From assembly GCA_963932465.1 (NCBI GenBank), contig OZ010791.1, forward strand, positions 152,007,915 through 152,071,914: a stretch of 64,000 nucleotides of DNA, in the 5' to 3' direction. A program made the translations under genes and the position numbers. Position 1 is the first letter of the stretch. The number at the start of each line of letters is the position of its first letter. Shown in pieces: positions 45,455-57,065 of the stretch. This DNA is from Maratus speciosus (Eukaryota > Arthropoda > Arachnida > Araneae > Salticidae). The notes under the pieces are model-generated. The model was not told where the DNA came from, did no database searches, and was given only the letters and a program-made list of their open reading frames with translations.

Positions 45455-46432
45455 AGCGAAATTCTAAAATGGAGGGCCAAAATCGCAGTCCGGTGAAATA
45501 CAGCTACCCCATTGGTTGTGTGGTTGCATGGTTTTAAGAGAGATAAGGGTGAGGATCACCAACTTGTTTCTCCATTGGACTTTACCCACGAATGGCAACA
45601 GCCACGCCTATGCGGGTAGATATCTTCCGAAAAAAGCTGTTTATTGGACGAAGGGGAAGCAGTGTTAAAATGTTCTTCACGCCTATTGGTGTTTTTCTTC
45701 TGCTTACCCGCGGCTGACGTTACATGGGTAAAGTCCTTTGAAATGGACCTTATGCACGCGACCTGAGGTCGAGGCTAAAATTCGTCTGCTGGCGGTTTTT
45801 AGCTCGGTGTTTAGCATAGCAGTCTATGGAGTGTGAGTTATTAATGCCTGTTTGTTAAAAATACCGCAAAAAATTCTTTGATGCAGCAGCATATACTTAA
45901 TATATTGTAATCTAAGTTCAAAATGTTGTTCTGTATGCGAGAAAATTCCCTAAAAGTTTGCAAATTTTCAGTTAAAATGTATGCACTCAACCTGGGTCAA
46001 GGCTAAAGTCGTCTGCTAGCGGTGTTTGCGCCTGCGCATACTGGTATTCTGCCAGTGCACTAACTAAAATAACAGATCATCATACCGCCAGCTCTGGCGT
46101 CTGACGTCGTCACCTGAATAGAGTCCATTTGAAAGGAGTGAGGGGAAAAGTAATTTTCAAGCGATTGTTACCTTATTTACATTTATGCATTATTTACCTT
46201 ATTATTTTGTTCGCTTTTATTTATAATAACCAATCGAAATTAACTCTATTAAGATATTTTATACAACGAGAGTGAATAATTTAGATTATAAGTTGTAACA
46301 ATTTTTAAGTGATACGACATGACAAATATTCTTTAATAAAAATTTAATTTTCATTGAAAAATACTTGTAATATCATTTGAAAATTGTCTTTAAATTCCAT
46401 ATGGTAAAAATCTGAATAAATGTTCTCCTCTA

Positions 46433-46485
46433 CCTCACCCCCCCCCCCCCCCACACACACACACACATACACACCACCACCATTT
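46433..46485. repeat. Poly(C)-(CA)n microsatellite
   Basis: A C run followed by CACACACACA and ACCACCACC. Confidence 0.95.
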
Positions 46486-46764
46486 AAATCTATAAAATCA
46501 CAAAAAAAAAAAAAAAAAATATTATTCTAGAAAAAGTCAACAACTATAAAAAAAGACCCTTTTCTAGACTTTGAATCGGAAACTTTAAATTAACAAAATT
46601 ATATAAAAAAAATTACATAAATAATTTTAAAAATACAGAATTTAATGCTTTAGCATTAAATGAAAAAAACAAAACCCTTAAAAATAAATCCAAAAACTCT
46701 TTTTTAAGTCTCTCCAGGTTCTCTGCCCATAAAATAAATATGACAGTAAAAAGTTTTTCTGTTT

Positions 46765-46810
46765 TTAACCCTTTATGCCCGATGGTACATTAAAGTGCCA
46801 TTAAAATAAC
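46765..46810 (+). other. Possible solo TTAA-element end
   Basis: TTAACCCTTTATGCCCGATG resembles the CCCTT ends of the MITE at 4070, but no partner end was found. Confidence 0.3.
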
Positions 46811-48448
46811 TTGTAATAAAACTAATTTAATACATCGGTTAGTAATTATACTGTTTAGAATGAATTATAGATATTTTACTTTATCTTGTTCCAAAAAACA
46901 TTATTTGTTGCACACACACAAAAAAAAAAAACATCAACAACAATAATTTCTTTTGCCTTTGCCTCTTTTTCAGCTTTCTTGACGTTGACAGATTGGAGGG
47001 GGGGGGGGAAAAAGTTTCTGTTCGGAAATATTTCTATTCTAAGAAATTATATTTGTATATTTTGTAATTCTACAAAATACTAAAAAAATACTTTTTAAAT
47101 AAAAGATTTGAGGGGAGTTACAAATATTGCACAAAATCCCTATAAATTCAATTTAATTAATTTTAGCAAAATCCTTCTAAAATTTATTAAATGATTGTGC
47201 AAATCTTCTAATGTAGGTTCAAAAATTCACAAAATATGCTTTAGAAGATGAATTTTTCATAAATTCATAATTTGGGACGTAAAAGGTAAACATTCTTTTA
47301 TGGATATTCAATGTTTATCTTAAAAATCAAGCCTGTTTCATGACTGCTATTCAAGTCCGCTACTATGTGTTAATTTGGCGTGGACCCAGATTATGGAAAT
47401 TTTCTTCGTTTAATTTACGATTAGGAAAGCATGAACTTGTGCATTTATTTTTAAAATCACAATTTTCTCTCTGTTTTTTATTATTTTTTATTTTTAACAT
47501 ATGCAAAAGGGAAAAAAGCATAGTTTAAGGAACCTTTCAAGATTTCTAAATTGTTTTTTGAAACATAAAATCATAAATTAATTAATTAATGATAAAAATA
47601 TATATTACATTCTTTATATTTTATTTATTTTTTATTTTTTACATTTTAATACTTAAAATATTTCATTGTTGCAGTTTCACAGCATATTTTAGCGTGGATG
47701 ATTTGTCACATAATTAATTCCATTCTTCTTGAAACTCTTATACAATGAGAACCATAAACAATATTTAGCAATTTATCACCTGGACCCTCCATAGGGAAAC
47801 ATATTAATTTATAACTAAATTATCAAAATATTAAAATGTTATATTGTCATCGAAAACACACCTGCTTTCATAATTTTTATAACCTTATCTCCAGGAATAG
47901 TGAGTGAAAAATGGATTTAAAAATTCCAGATTTAAATACATGAACCTGGAAACAAAATAACTTATTGTACATACTATTACAAAATTGTTCATGTAATATT
48001 TTTTGTTCTGTTTATTCTTAATGATTAATATCGGTTTAAAAACTGATATTATTTTTTAAAATTATTTTCCATTAGGCAAAAATTTTTGATATTCTAAGTT
48101 AGTTATTAAATTTTTCTATAGAAAAGTGGAAATATTTGTTTTATTTTGTGGAAATATTTGTTTTATTTTGGATTTTAAAAGTAACATAGGGGGGAAAAAT
48201 GCAAGTTTCGTTTTTAATTTTCATTAACTAAAAACGTACTTGCCATATTATTTAAAATTTTTTACAGCTTAAAATCGAAATCTTTCATTCACATTTTATA
48301 AAAAATCATCAAAATATCCTGAGTTAATTCCGATGGCTTATTTTAAGTGAAACAGAAAAAATTCGCTTCAGTACATGATTTTTTCTCGGAAAAAAGAGTA
48401 TTCGACGTTTCCCCTAGCGCTAGAGATTGCTCTCTGAAAAGGACGCGA
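46811..48448. other. AT-rich interior of the 6.8-kb insertion
   Basis: No coding region or terminal repeats recognised. Poly(A), poly(G) and A/T-rich sequence only. Confidence 0.5.
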
Positions 48449-48457
48449 CTCAATGAC

Positions 48458-51400
48458 GCATTTTCGCCGATCCCAACCGTTATAGCAAAAATTAGAAACT
48501 GCGCATGCGTGGGGACTTTGATTGAAATTCTCTTGGTAGAAAACTTGTACAGGGTTACCGAGGTTGCTATGTGAATTGGCGATTACTTTTTGGCGTTCGA
48601 AAATATTTCGATGTCTTGTTATTGTGAAACGGTGATAGTGTAGAGCTTAAGTAAACTTATTTGATTTGATATTTATAATGAATTTACCTGAACAATGTAT
48701 GTATATTCCTGTCAAAAATGATAAAAATATTTTCTTAAACAGTTTTGACTCCTTTTTTTTTGTAACTTTAATGTGATTTATAAATAAATATTACCTATAT
48801 TAGATAATAAATTGTTATGTTTAATAATTTAACATTTTTCTCAATATCGCAACTACTTCTAGATATAATTTACAGGTAATCTAAATTGGTAGTTAACAAC
48901 CACAACAACAAAAATATTATTATATTAACAGTAGTGTTTAAAGGACTTGAGATTTTTTTTATGATATTTTACTTTTTTGTGAAACTAGCTACTTAAATCT
49001 CCAATATTAATTTATAGTATATTTTAAATCTGTTTCCTGGTTTATTCACATAAACATACTTAAATAGTTTATTGAAATATTTTAACATTACTGATAGCAT
49101 GTTATATTTTATAATATTTATTTTTTATCATTATTAACGTATTGTAATTAAATAGTACCAGATACTAATATTATTGTTGTATCAATACAAATAAAAAGAG
49201 ATACTATTTATAATAAATATTATCTATATTAGATAAACAAATTTATAATATTACAAGATATGTTATAGAGAGATATTTTATAATACATACTATAGCATAT
49301 TAAAATACTACTTTAATTATATAATTATTATAATTTTTTATTAACTATTGTTTTTATAAACTTAATTTTAAAATATTTTGTCAAAAAAAAATGCTGTTAT
49401 GTAGTATTTAATCTATATGTATATATATATTTATTTTAATCATTAAATGGTTTACTGAAATATTTGATCATTATTGATATTTTTATAATGCTATAGTATT
49501 TACTTATTATCAGCATTAAATATTTTCATTATAAAACAGGTGTAATTCATAATAAATATTATCTTCTTTATTGTCTAAAGAAGATATTTTATAAAGAAAT
49601 ATTATAAATTATCATTAAATTTCAATGAAATATTGATATGTAAAATTTTATTTATTGAAGTATATGGATAGTATTACATAACTAATATAATAATAATAAT
49701 TTGATAATAATCTAAGTATTAATATTATTGTATCATTATATTTTTAATAATTTGTTATTATCAAACCAGTTATCTATAAATAACAGTGACATATTTAATT
49801 TTATAATATAATAACAACAATAATTTGATAATTATAAATTACATAATATAATAATTTTTCTTTATCAAATGTTCTATATTCAATATTCTATTATTTCATA
49901 TTCAAATATGCTATAATTATTTATAAATTGTATGAAAATTACATAATAATATGCTATCACTAAATAATTTGAAAACAAAATATTAAATCTAATTAGCTAT
50001 TTGGAATATCTAAACATTGTTTTTATTTATTAATTATAAATAGTTAATTATCTAATTACTGTGTATTATAACTTAATTTGATAATAGTATAACTAAAATG
50101 AACTCTATTTTAAATTTTAAAAACTCTTAATAATAATTTATATCTTTGCAAAGTAATTTTTATTTTTTGATAAATGTATGATGTTACATAATACTAAGGT
50201 GCAATTTGTATATGGAGTGAAATAAAAGAGAAAGATCACCGATATAAGAGAAGACTACTATTTATTTGAATGTATCCCAAAAAAGGTTTCATATAAATTC
50301 TTTATTAATTTTTATACACCATAATTATAATAGAAGTATAAATGATATTGATGTTGAATCAAATATCACCCCAACCCCCTCCACACAAAAAGTGAAAAAA
50401 AAAATTACTGTGCCGCCATCTATGTCCCGTGATTTAAACGAAATTGGTTATTAAAAAATTTTATAATTATCTGAGTAGATAGCTTTTAATTGCTTATAAC
50501 TGAATAATAAAAAAAAAAAAACAGTTACAAGAAGTTGTATTTAAAAAGGAAGGCCATAATAATACAATTCAATAAAAAATGTATTTTTAATATTTAGTAA
50601 AATTACATAAAGTAGAATAGAATTGTAAAAAAATAATGCATTATTAAATTTTAAAAAATCATAAACTATTACATTTAAATTTATATGTACTGCTTAAAAT
50701 AAATTGACAATGTTTCTTTAAAAATATACTATTCTGGCAGCAGAACATACAAGATTTAAAAGAATATATTTTAACTTTATGTTATAAAATAAAAAAAAAT
50801 TCTTTTTAATATTAAGTGTGGAAAGAATAATATATATTTGCAGCTACATTTTTATTAGTAATCCGTTTAAATTACTCATTCATAAGCTCATTTGAAAAAT
50901 TTTACTCTTTATTTGTTGAGTAATAAATAATTTCCTAATTGCGTTAGTATTAAATATTTTTAAAAAATCACATGGAGCTGTTTCTAAGGCAGTGTTGTTT
51001 GTCAATAAAAATAAAATAATAATGTAATTGACATAGGAAATTACAAAACAAATGAAAATAGAATATTAAATAAAGTTGTGTATTTAATAAATGAATTATT
51101 AAATAACATGCGGTTCTTTCTGTTGAAATTAATAAAACTTTACATGGACTTTCACCAAATTACCTTTAATTATTTAAAAATATATTTTGCGGGTGATTTA
51201 AAATAACTAAACAATAAGAGTAAAAATATCTATGGTAGTAGAGGTATTTTTATTTATTATAAGCCATTGACTCGCTACAACATTTACAGAAAGTTTGCTA
51301 ATCAACTGAAAAAAACGTTGATGGGATGAAAATGTCACTCCTGATATGATAAAAGCGCCAAGCTAGTAACCTTGTACATATTTGTTTTCTAGTAAGTGAA

Positions 51401-51470
51401 TTTCAATTTAAGTCCCCACGCATGCGCTGTTTCTCATTTTTGCTATAACGGTTGGGATCGGCGAAAATGC
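48458..51470. mobile_element. Non-autonomous Mutator-like element (MULE)
   Basis: Starts GCATTTTCGCCGATCCCAAC; the right end, inverted, is the same, and the first 35 bases are identical. The arms stay similar for about 110 bp (48458-48568 and 51359-51470), including TGCGTGGGGACTT and TAGAAAAC. Both sides carry a perfect 9-bp duplication CTCAATGAC (48449-48457, 51471-51479). Long inverted arms plus 9-bp duplications are the MULE pattern. The 2.8-kb interior is extremely AT-rich with no transposase. Each arm holds a GCGCATGCGT palindrome. Confidence 0.85.
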
Positions 51471-51479
51471 CTCAATGAC

Positions 51480-52285
51480 CAATGAGGTGCTTGGATTTTT
51501 CCTGACTATGATCTTGGCTACAGCGCCTGGAAGATACAGTGTGGAAAACGGCTACAAACATAGACTTCTCATATAACTGGACTCAGAAATAGCAACCCTT
51601 TCTTGACGCCGGGATCACTACCCACCGTCACGTGATGGTGGGCAGAGAAAACGCGCCAAACCGGTTTTTCTCCTCTGGTTCCCACTGAAACTTTCTTGCG
51701 TCGGGCGTTTCTCTCGCATAAATCAAATCCGACAGTTGCCAATAAGGTGATCACCGCCAAAAAAGACAACCTTTTGGCGATGAAAGCGGAAACATGTGTG
51801 CTTCAAGTTCTGACCGAAATAACAATGGGATTCGGCCTCTACTTCTTATCTTTACTCTGAGGCTACAAAATAGTGCTAAAAAATTGAATCCCATAAATGT
51901 ACAACGATGCTGAATAACAAGATGTCGATCGTAGCGCCATCGTAGTGATTTAAAAACGATAGTCATTCTAAAAGAGACTCTTTAACCCCTTTCACGTCAT
52001 TCCTTAACTAAATTAGCTTATAACAGACCAAAATATCTTATTTACGCTAGAAGTATTCCAAATATGGGTTCGAGGCTGAAAAAAGTCACGTGATACCGGT
52101 AATTTACCCAAGGAACTTCTAACTGATAAGAAGGGAAGATACTACTGCTTTGCCTCATGAACTGTTTCATTGGCTAGCGGGGATTTACATTACACGTCTA
52201 CGGAGCCTTCCCTACTTTACGCTAGAAGTTTTTACCTTGACCACGTGATCAAAACGGAGATGGAATATCCTATCCTCCATTTCGC
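51480..52285. other. GC-richer right end of the 6.8-kb insertion
   Basis: Contains CCAAT words, two CACGTG E-boxes (near 52087 and 52240) and several CpGs. It may influence the gene that starts at 52.7 kb, but it belongs to the insert. Confidence 0.45.
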
Positions 52286-52323
52286 TGACAGAGAAAAAAA
52301 TATATTTTTGAGCACACCCTTAA
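52286..52323 (+). mobile_element. TTAA MITE, copy G, right end
   Basis: Ends TTTTTGAGCACACCCTTAA at 52323, the standard right terminus, continuing copy G from 45454. Confidence 0.85.
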
Positions 52324-52702
52324 GACGGCAATGGCAAAGTAGTCATATCATAGCCAAATCTTTGTGTAAATCATTGCGTAAACAAACTTACTGTGACGTC
52401 ACGAGAATATTGACCAATGGATTCATGAGTCGGGAGGAATCTGGAAGGCTCTAGACTCTGTACCTGGAAATGTTTGCGATCTGCGTTTGAATTGAAATCT
52501 TATTGCTTTGCGCTTTATTGTGATGCAGTAACATAGTTTTAAATTTTGTTACTTGGAGAATGTAATCTGTATTTTATTTCTTTTTTACTAAATAATTTTT
52601 ACTTAAAATACTTTTTTAATGCTAACTGAAAATTAACAAATTACTTTGTTAACTGTATAGCAAAGTAACTGTAACTCTTTGTTATTATTATTATTAAAGA
52701 GC
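52324..52702 (+). promoter_or_regulatory. Promoter and 5'UTR region of the proline-rich gene
   Basis: A perfect CRE palindrome TGACGTCA at 52394-52401 and a CCAAT box at 52414-52418 lie 290-310 bp upstream of the start codon, with no TATA box at a clear distance. These are typical of a TATA-less housekeeping promoter. Transcription probably starts between about 52450 and 52500, leaving a 200-250 base 5'UTR; the exact site cannot be seen. Confidence 0.5.
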
Positions 52703-54019
52703 ATGGCGTCACAGCATGGTTCAAGATTTGTTTCTCCTGTTTACAATCAGAACTTTTCACCAAACGTTTTTAATGTAAATCCTGGCATGAATAGACCTCC
52801 AAGACAACAATTTCAAAATCCGCCTAATCCTCCGAATGGATCTTCTCAATCTCCTGAAAGATTCGTTCATGGTTTGCAAAATAGACCTCAGTTCTCGAAT
52901 TTTCCGGGTACTTGTGGTTTTCTTAACAGACCTCCTCCTGCTTCATCTTCTGCTGCACATCCTGCTCCTCTTCCTGATTGTAACCCTTTTTCTAGCTCAT
53001 CAAATTCCCATCCTCCTTTTCCTTGTGGTTTAAATTCTCGTCCCTCTTTTCCCGGTCCTTCAAATCCTCCTCCTTTTCCTGGTTCTTCAAATCCTCCCCC
53101 TTTTTCTGGTTCTCAACAGCCTCCTCTTTTTACTGGTCCTTCAAATCCTCCTCCTTTTACTGGTTCTTCAAATCCTCCTCCTTTTACTGGTTCATCAAAT
53201 CCTCCTCCTTTTACTGGTTCATCAAATCCTCCTCCTTTTACTGGTTCATCAAATCCTCCTCCATTTCATGGTTCTTCAAATCCCCCTCCTTTTCATGGCT
53301 CCTCAAATCCACCTTCTTTTCATGGTTCGTCAAATCGTCCTGCTTTTCATGGTTCTTCAAATCCCCCTGCTTTTCATGGTTCTTCAAATCCCCCTCCTTT
53401 TCATGGTTCTTCAAATCCTCCTGCTTTTCACGGTTCTTCAAATCCTCCTGCTTTTCATGGTTCTTCAAATTCACCTTCTCTCTTTCCAGGTGCTTCAAAT
53501 TCTCCTGCCTTTCTTAATGCTTCAAATTCTCCTTCTCCTTTTTCGAGTCCTTCTAATTCTCAGTTTCCTCCTGCACCCCACACTCCATCTCATCCTTCAT
53601 TTTTTGTTCGTCCTATGCCTCCTCCCCCTCCTTCTCATCATTCTCCTGTTCCATCTCATAAACCCCCTCCTCTTTCGCACCCTCCTTTCTCAGATCAACG
53701 TTCTTTTTCACCTCAACATAACCCTCTTTCAAATGCCCCCCATAATCCTCGGCAAAATCAGTTTCCTCCTAACTCTAATACTCATAATCAAAATGAAAGA
53801 TTTCGCTTGAATTCTCCATCTCCTGCATCTAGACCACGATTTGATACCTCGTTTCAGCGTCCATATAGATCCTGGAACCAAACAACTAGATTTAGTGGGC
53901 CAAGGACACCTTTTTCAAACCGATCGCCTAATGTTGTTAAATCCAATCAATTTAAAGATGCATCTCAGCAAGCTATTAACAGGAAAAAAGAAAAAAGTCG
54001 AGAATTTAGGAAATTAAAG
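52703..54019 (+). CDS. Proline-rich low-complexity protein, first coding exon
   Basis: ATG at 52703 sits in good context (GAGCATGG). The frame is open for 439 codons to a consensus donor AAG|GTGAGT at 54019/54020, phase 0. The product is rich in Pro, Ser, Asn and Phe. From about residue 115 to 275 it has some fifteen 9-residue repeats of the type GSSNPPPFT/H, encoded by 27-bp units. It then has proline runs and a basic Arg/Ser-rich tail (RFDTSFQRPYRSW, then NRKKEKSREFRKLK). No signal peptide or membrane segment. Composition suggests an intrinsically disordered, perhaps RNA- or chromatin-associated nuclear protein, but I do not recognise the family. The repeat makes long false frames in other phases and on the minus strand. 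Uninterrupted coding, a splice donor and an upstream promoter argue for a real gene whose later exons are mostly outside or unrecognised. Confidence 0.75.
53040..53530 (+). repeat. 27-bp coding minisatellite
   Basis: Units of the type TTCATCAAATCCTCCTCC repeated in frame, 27 bp each. A run of units with ACTGG is followed by a run with CATGG, so two sub-arrays expanded separately. Confidence 0.93.
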
Positions 54020-55204
54020 GTGAGTTATTTTTATATTTGATGAAATATATTTAGATGTTGAAGTAATTATGTTTATTTTTGTTTACAACTAATTCATACC
54101 TATAACTCAAATCAAATTGTGCCAATTAACGTAATGATGTTTTATTGATTATTTTTAATTACAGGGCCGAAACTAGGATTTTTTTTTCACCCGAAGCAGG
54201 TTATAAATTTTGCCTCTGGCTCCTCTAGGTGATTATCGAATGATAAAACCTGCCTTGGACAAAGCAAAGAGTATAAAATTAAGAAAATAATAAAATTTTA
54301 TATTGGGTTTCCAATTACATGACTTTTTTTTTTGTCCGAATTTCATTATTTGTTTTTTGTAATGAACATCAATTCAAATCTTTTGGCTACTTTTCTGCTC
54401 TTGCACCTGGGGCGCATGACCTGCTCCCCCCGTGTCCTAGTTATGGCTCTATTAAATTTTATTTTATGAGTGACCTTGCTAGTGAATTTTTCAACTAACT
54501 AAGATTTTTTTGCTGTTTTTCAGACTTTGCTAATGAATATAGATTATGCTAATAAATGTTTTATTGAATATGTCTGCTAATATAAAGTAGTCGGTCACCT
54601 TTGCATTTTAATTGGTCAAGTTGATCAAGATTTGGTTAACAAAGATATCGATTAATATAGAGTTTTATTGGATAACCTGACTATATGACTGAACATGACC
54701 CTGACTTGTGCGCTGAGTGCGATTTTATTATTTTGCAGTACGTCACGTTCACATCAACTCTGTTCCTTTTCAAAAGGAAGTTTATAAATTTACATTTTCA
54801 ATTCTTATTCTAAAGAGGATTTTCAGTAATTTAAAGTTTTAATAATTAAAACTGGTTTTTCATGATTTTTGAAGCAAGATTGACTAATCTGAAGCTTGTA
54901 TATTGCAAAAATTTAAAGAGTAAAAATTTTGCAAAAAATGCAGATTTCTGATTGTCCAATCTCTTTTATAAAAGTAGTGAAAAATCTACTTCAATTCCTG
55001 CCTAACCCTGGATCATTCATATCCACTTTACTAATAATACAGTAGAACACAATTCTATACATAACTCGCAACTTCTCAGATGTAAACAATGAATTTTGCA
55101 GTTAAGAAGAACCTGCATTCTCACGTTGTAAATAATTGTTACTAGAAGACTAAATTTGATACATTTGTTCCACTTTATCTCCTTTATTCAGAGGATCAAT
55201 CGCA
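54020..55204 (+). other. Presumed first intron
   Basis: Begins GTGAGT. A strong acceptor-like tract (TTTTTTTGCTGTTTTTCAG, ending 54523) is followed in phase 0 by 18 codons and a TAA at about 54578-54580. That would be a possible short terminal exon, but its residues give no support. A hAT MITE sits at 54162-54451. Confidence 0.4.
54162..54451. mobile_element. hAT-type MITE related to hAT 1
   Basis: The left end CAGGGCCGAAACTAGG matches the end of hAT 1. The right end CCTAGTTATGGCTCTA is its imperfect inverse (about 11 of 15). The flanks TTTAATTA and TTAAATTT are not a clear duplication, so it is older. Confidence 0.6.
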
Positions 55205-55955
55205 CAATCCCAGAACAGGCGAGACACCCCATTTGGCGATTTTTCTGACAAGGGCCAACAACCCCACATACACCAACCTAAAATGCAGCAACCTGAAAAG
55301 TAACATGATTGGTCCACTTTCCTGACTGCCGCCAGACTTTTTTACTACGTCATCATCCTGGAATCATGGGAAATACAATATTTAGGAATAACAATATATT
55401 AGGAAAACACAGGAAAGCTTATTTTTATGAGATTAAAAATAAAACAAATGATTTCAACATAAATTTATTGAAAATTGTGAAATTTTTAAACTATCTTTTC
55501 AAATCAGAGTAACGATTTAATGATTAAAATTTTCATTTCTCATCAACTTTCAGAAAAAATCATCACATGATTTAATCTTTTAAAGTATCTACCTATATCA
55601 GAGTAAACATTGAACAATTCATTTTTAATTTACAGAAGTATGAACGCTTCACGTTCATAAAAATATATATATATCACTGAATACAGCAACGTAGTTCTGC
55701 AGCAATCTGAAAAACGCAGGAAACTCATTAAAGCGGCAGTTAGTAAGTGAACGTATAGCATTCATAAACCAAAACAGGCATAGATGCCGTATCTTCCCTC
55801 AGCCGTTGTTGTTTTGAATTGTTTGGCGATTTTTTGTTGGCAGTGTTTACGGATATGACAAACTCGATATGTGAACCCCGTGTGACGTGTCATGTTGTGG
55901 CAACCCCTGAGAAGCTTAGAATTTTGTGGATGTATTTTGAAGTCGTGTTCTATCG

Positions 55956-56186
55956 TTGTCTTTTTATTTTTATGTTAAATTTATTGGATGTATTTCATTG
56001 ACTATAGTTTCTGTAGTTCGTTTAAGCGCTGTTGCTGAAGTAATTAAGAAATATGAGGAAATTTTGACAAGAAAGGGAGGTTTGTTTATAGCGTCATTGC
56101 GTATTAAGCCTATTTTGGAAAATGACGGCGATGTTATGAGAGATATTTCGTGCGCTGGAGGTTCCAAGAAAGCAGATGTCTGTTAA
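55956..56186 (+). other. Exon-like ORF inside the transposon copy
   Basis: A 76-codon frame whose last 55 codons look like ordinary protein (a VAEVIKKYEEILTRKGG stretch, then FIASLRIKPILENDGD and a SKKADVC end). An acceptor-like TTTCTGTAG precedes that part at about 56016, and AAG|GTATGT follows four bases after the stop. It is absent from the sister copy. Product unrecognised. It could be a captured gene fragment or chance. Confidence 0.3.
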
Positions 56187-56199
56187 GGTATGTTGATGA

Positions 56200-56530
56200 T
56201 TTTATGTATATTTTGTTGCTTTAAGAGTTTTTTACATTTTGAGATTGCTACAAACGAGAACTGCTGAATTTTGAGAATGCTATACCGCGAAAAATGCTGA
56301 ATTCGGCGATGTTTTTTTTTCGGTAAATGTGCGTGAAGCGCTCATACAACTATTGCTGATTGCCACTTAAGCGAATTTCGTTTTTTAGGTATATTTTGCT
56401 GCTTTAAGAGTTTTTTACATTTTGAGATTGCTATACTGCGAGAAATGCTGAATTCGGCGGTGTTTTTTTCCGGTAAATGTGCGCGAAGCGCTCATACAAC
56501 GATTACCGATTGCCAGTTTAGCGAATTTTG
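56200..56530. repeat. Two tandem copies of about 180 bp
   Basis: GCTTTAAGAGTTTTTTACAT followed by TTTGAGATTGCTA and AATGCTGAATTCGGCG recurs near 56218 and 56400. In reverse orientation these match the GCAATCTCAAAATGTA blocks further right (56690-56860), forming inverted arms. Confidence 0.75.
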
Positions 56531-57065
56531 TTTATTATTTACATTTTATTTTCGTTAAGCCAAACATGTGTATAAACCGGTGCTTGGCAACATTTACTAC
56601 TTGGCGGAAAAGGGGTTTTCATGCCAAGAAGATTTCCAAGATGGCGGCCGGGGGAACTTATGACATCTGTTCCCCAAAACAAAACATCACTGGATTCAGC
56701 AATTCTAGCTACGCAGCAATCTCAAAAATGCACAAAACTCGTAAGTGGCAGTTAGTAACTGAACGCTATGTGTTCATTAACCGAAAAAAAAAAAAAAAAA
56801 ACATCACTGGATTCAGCAATTCTAGCTGTGCCGCAATCTCAAAATGTACAGAACTCGTAAGGCCAACATACATGAGAAATATATAATAAATGGCTGGGTT
56901 ATTCTCTACAATAGTGCAAAAAGTGTTTCCCAGTCATATAAATGGTCTTGATTTCATTACATTTTTATTTATTTTTATTTTTATTAGAAGAACTAAACAT
57001 AGTTTATGAGGCACAGAAAGTAAAATTTAAAAATAAATAAATCTAGTATTTAAAAATGTAATATA

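Larger units (their letters stand above)
45455..52285. mobile_element. 6.8-kb insertion splitting MITE G
   Basis: The flanks TGACGGAG (45447-45454) and TGACAGAG (52286-52293) look like an 8-bp target duplication. The inner ends AGCGAAAT and ATTTCGC are inverted, and ATGGAGG / CCTCCAT follow on each side. Joining the flanks recreates the MITE consensus. The end segments (45455-46130, 51480-52285) are GC-richer, with several CCAAT/ATTGG words and a TGACGTCGTCA near 46100. The middle is AT-rich and hosts a Mutator-like element. No transposase recognised. Confidence 0.62.

Noticed and set aside
46765..46810. Complete TTAA MITE
   Set aside because: Only one end-like sequence could be found.
48347..48574. 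A 75-codon plus-strand frame
   Set aside because: It crosses the 9-bp duplication and the left arm of the Mutator-like element, so it is not an ancestral coding unit.
50266..50454. A 62-codon frame within the Mutator-like element
   Set aside because: Too short, in very AT-rich sequence, and without transposase motifs.
53238..53498. An 86-codon Lys/Glu/Asn-rich frame on the minus strand and two long plus-strand frames over the same region
   Set aside because: They are shadows of the in-frame 27-bp minisatellite; any 27-bp repeat without stops opens all frames in step.
54524..54580. Second exon of the proline-rich gene
   Set aside because: The acceptor is good, but the 18 codons and immediate stop have no supporting protein feature; kept only as a remark under the intron.
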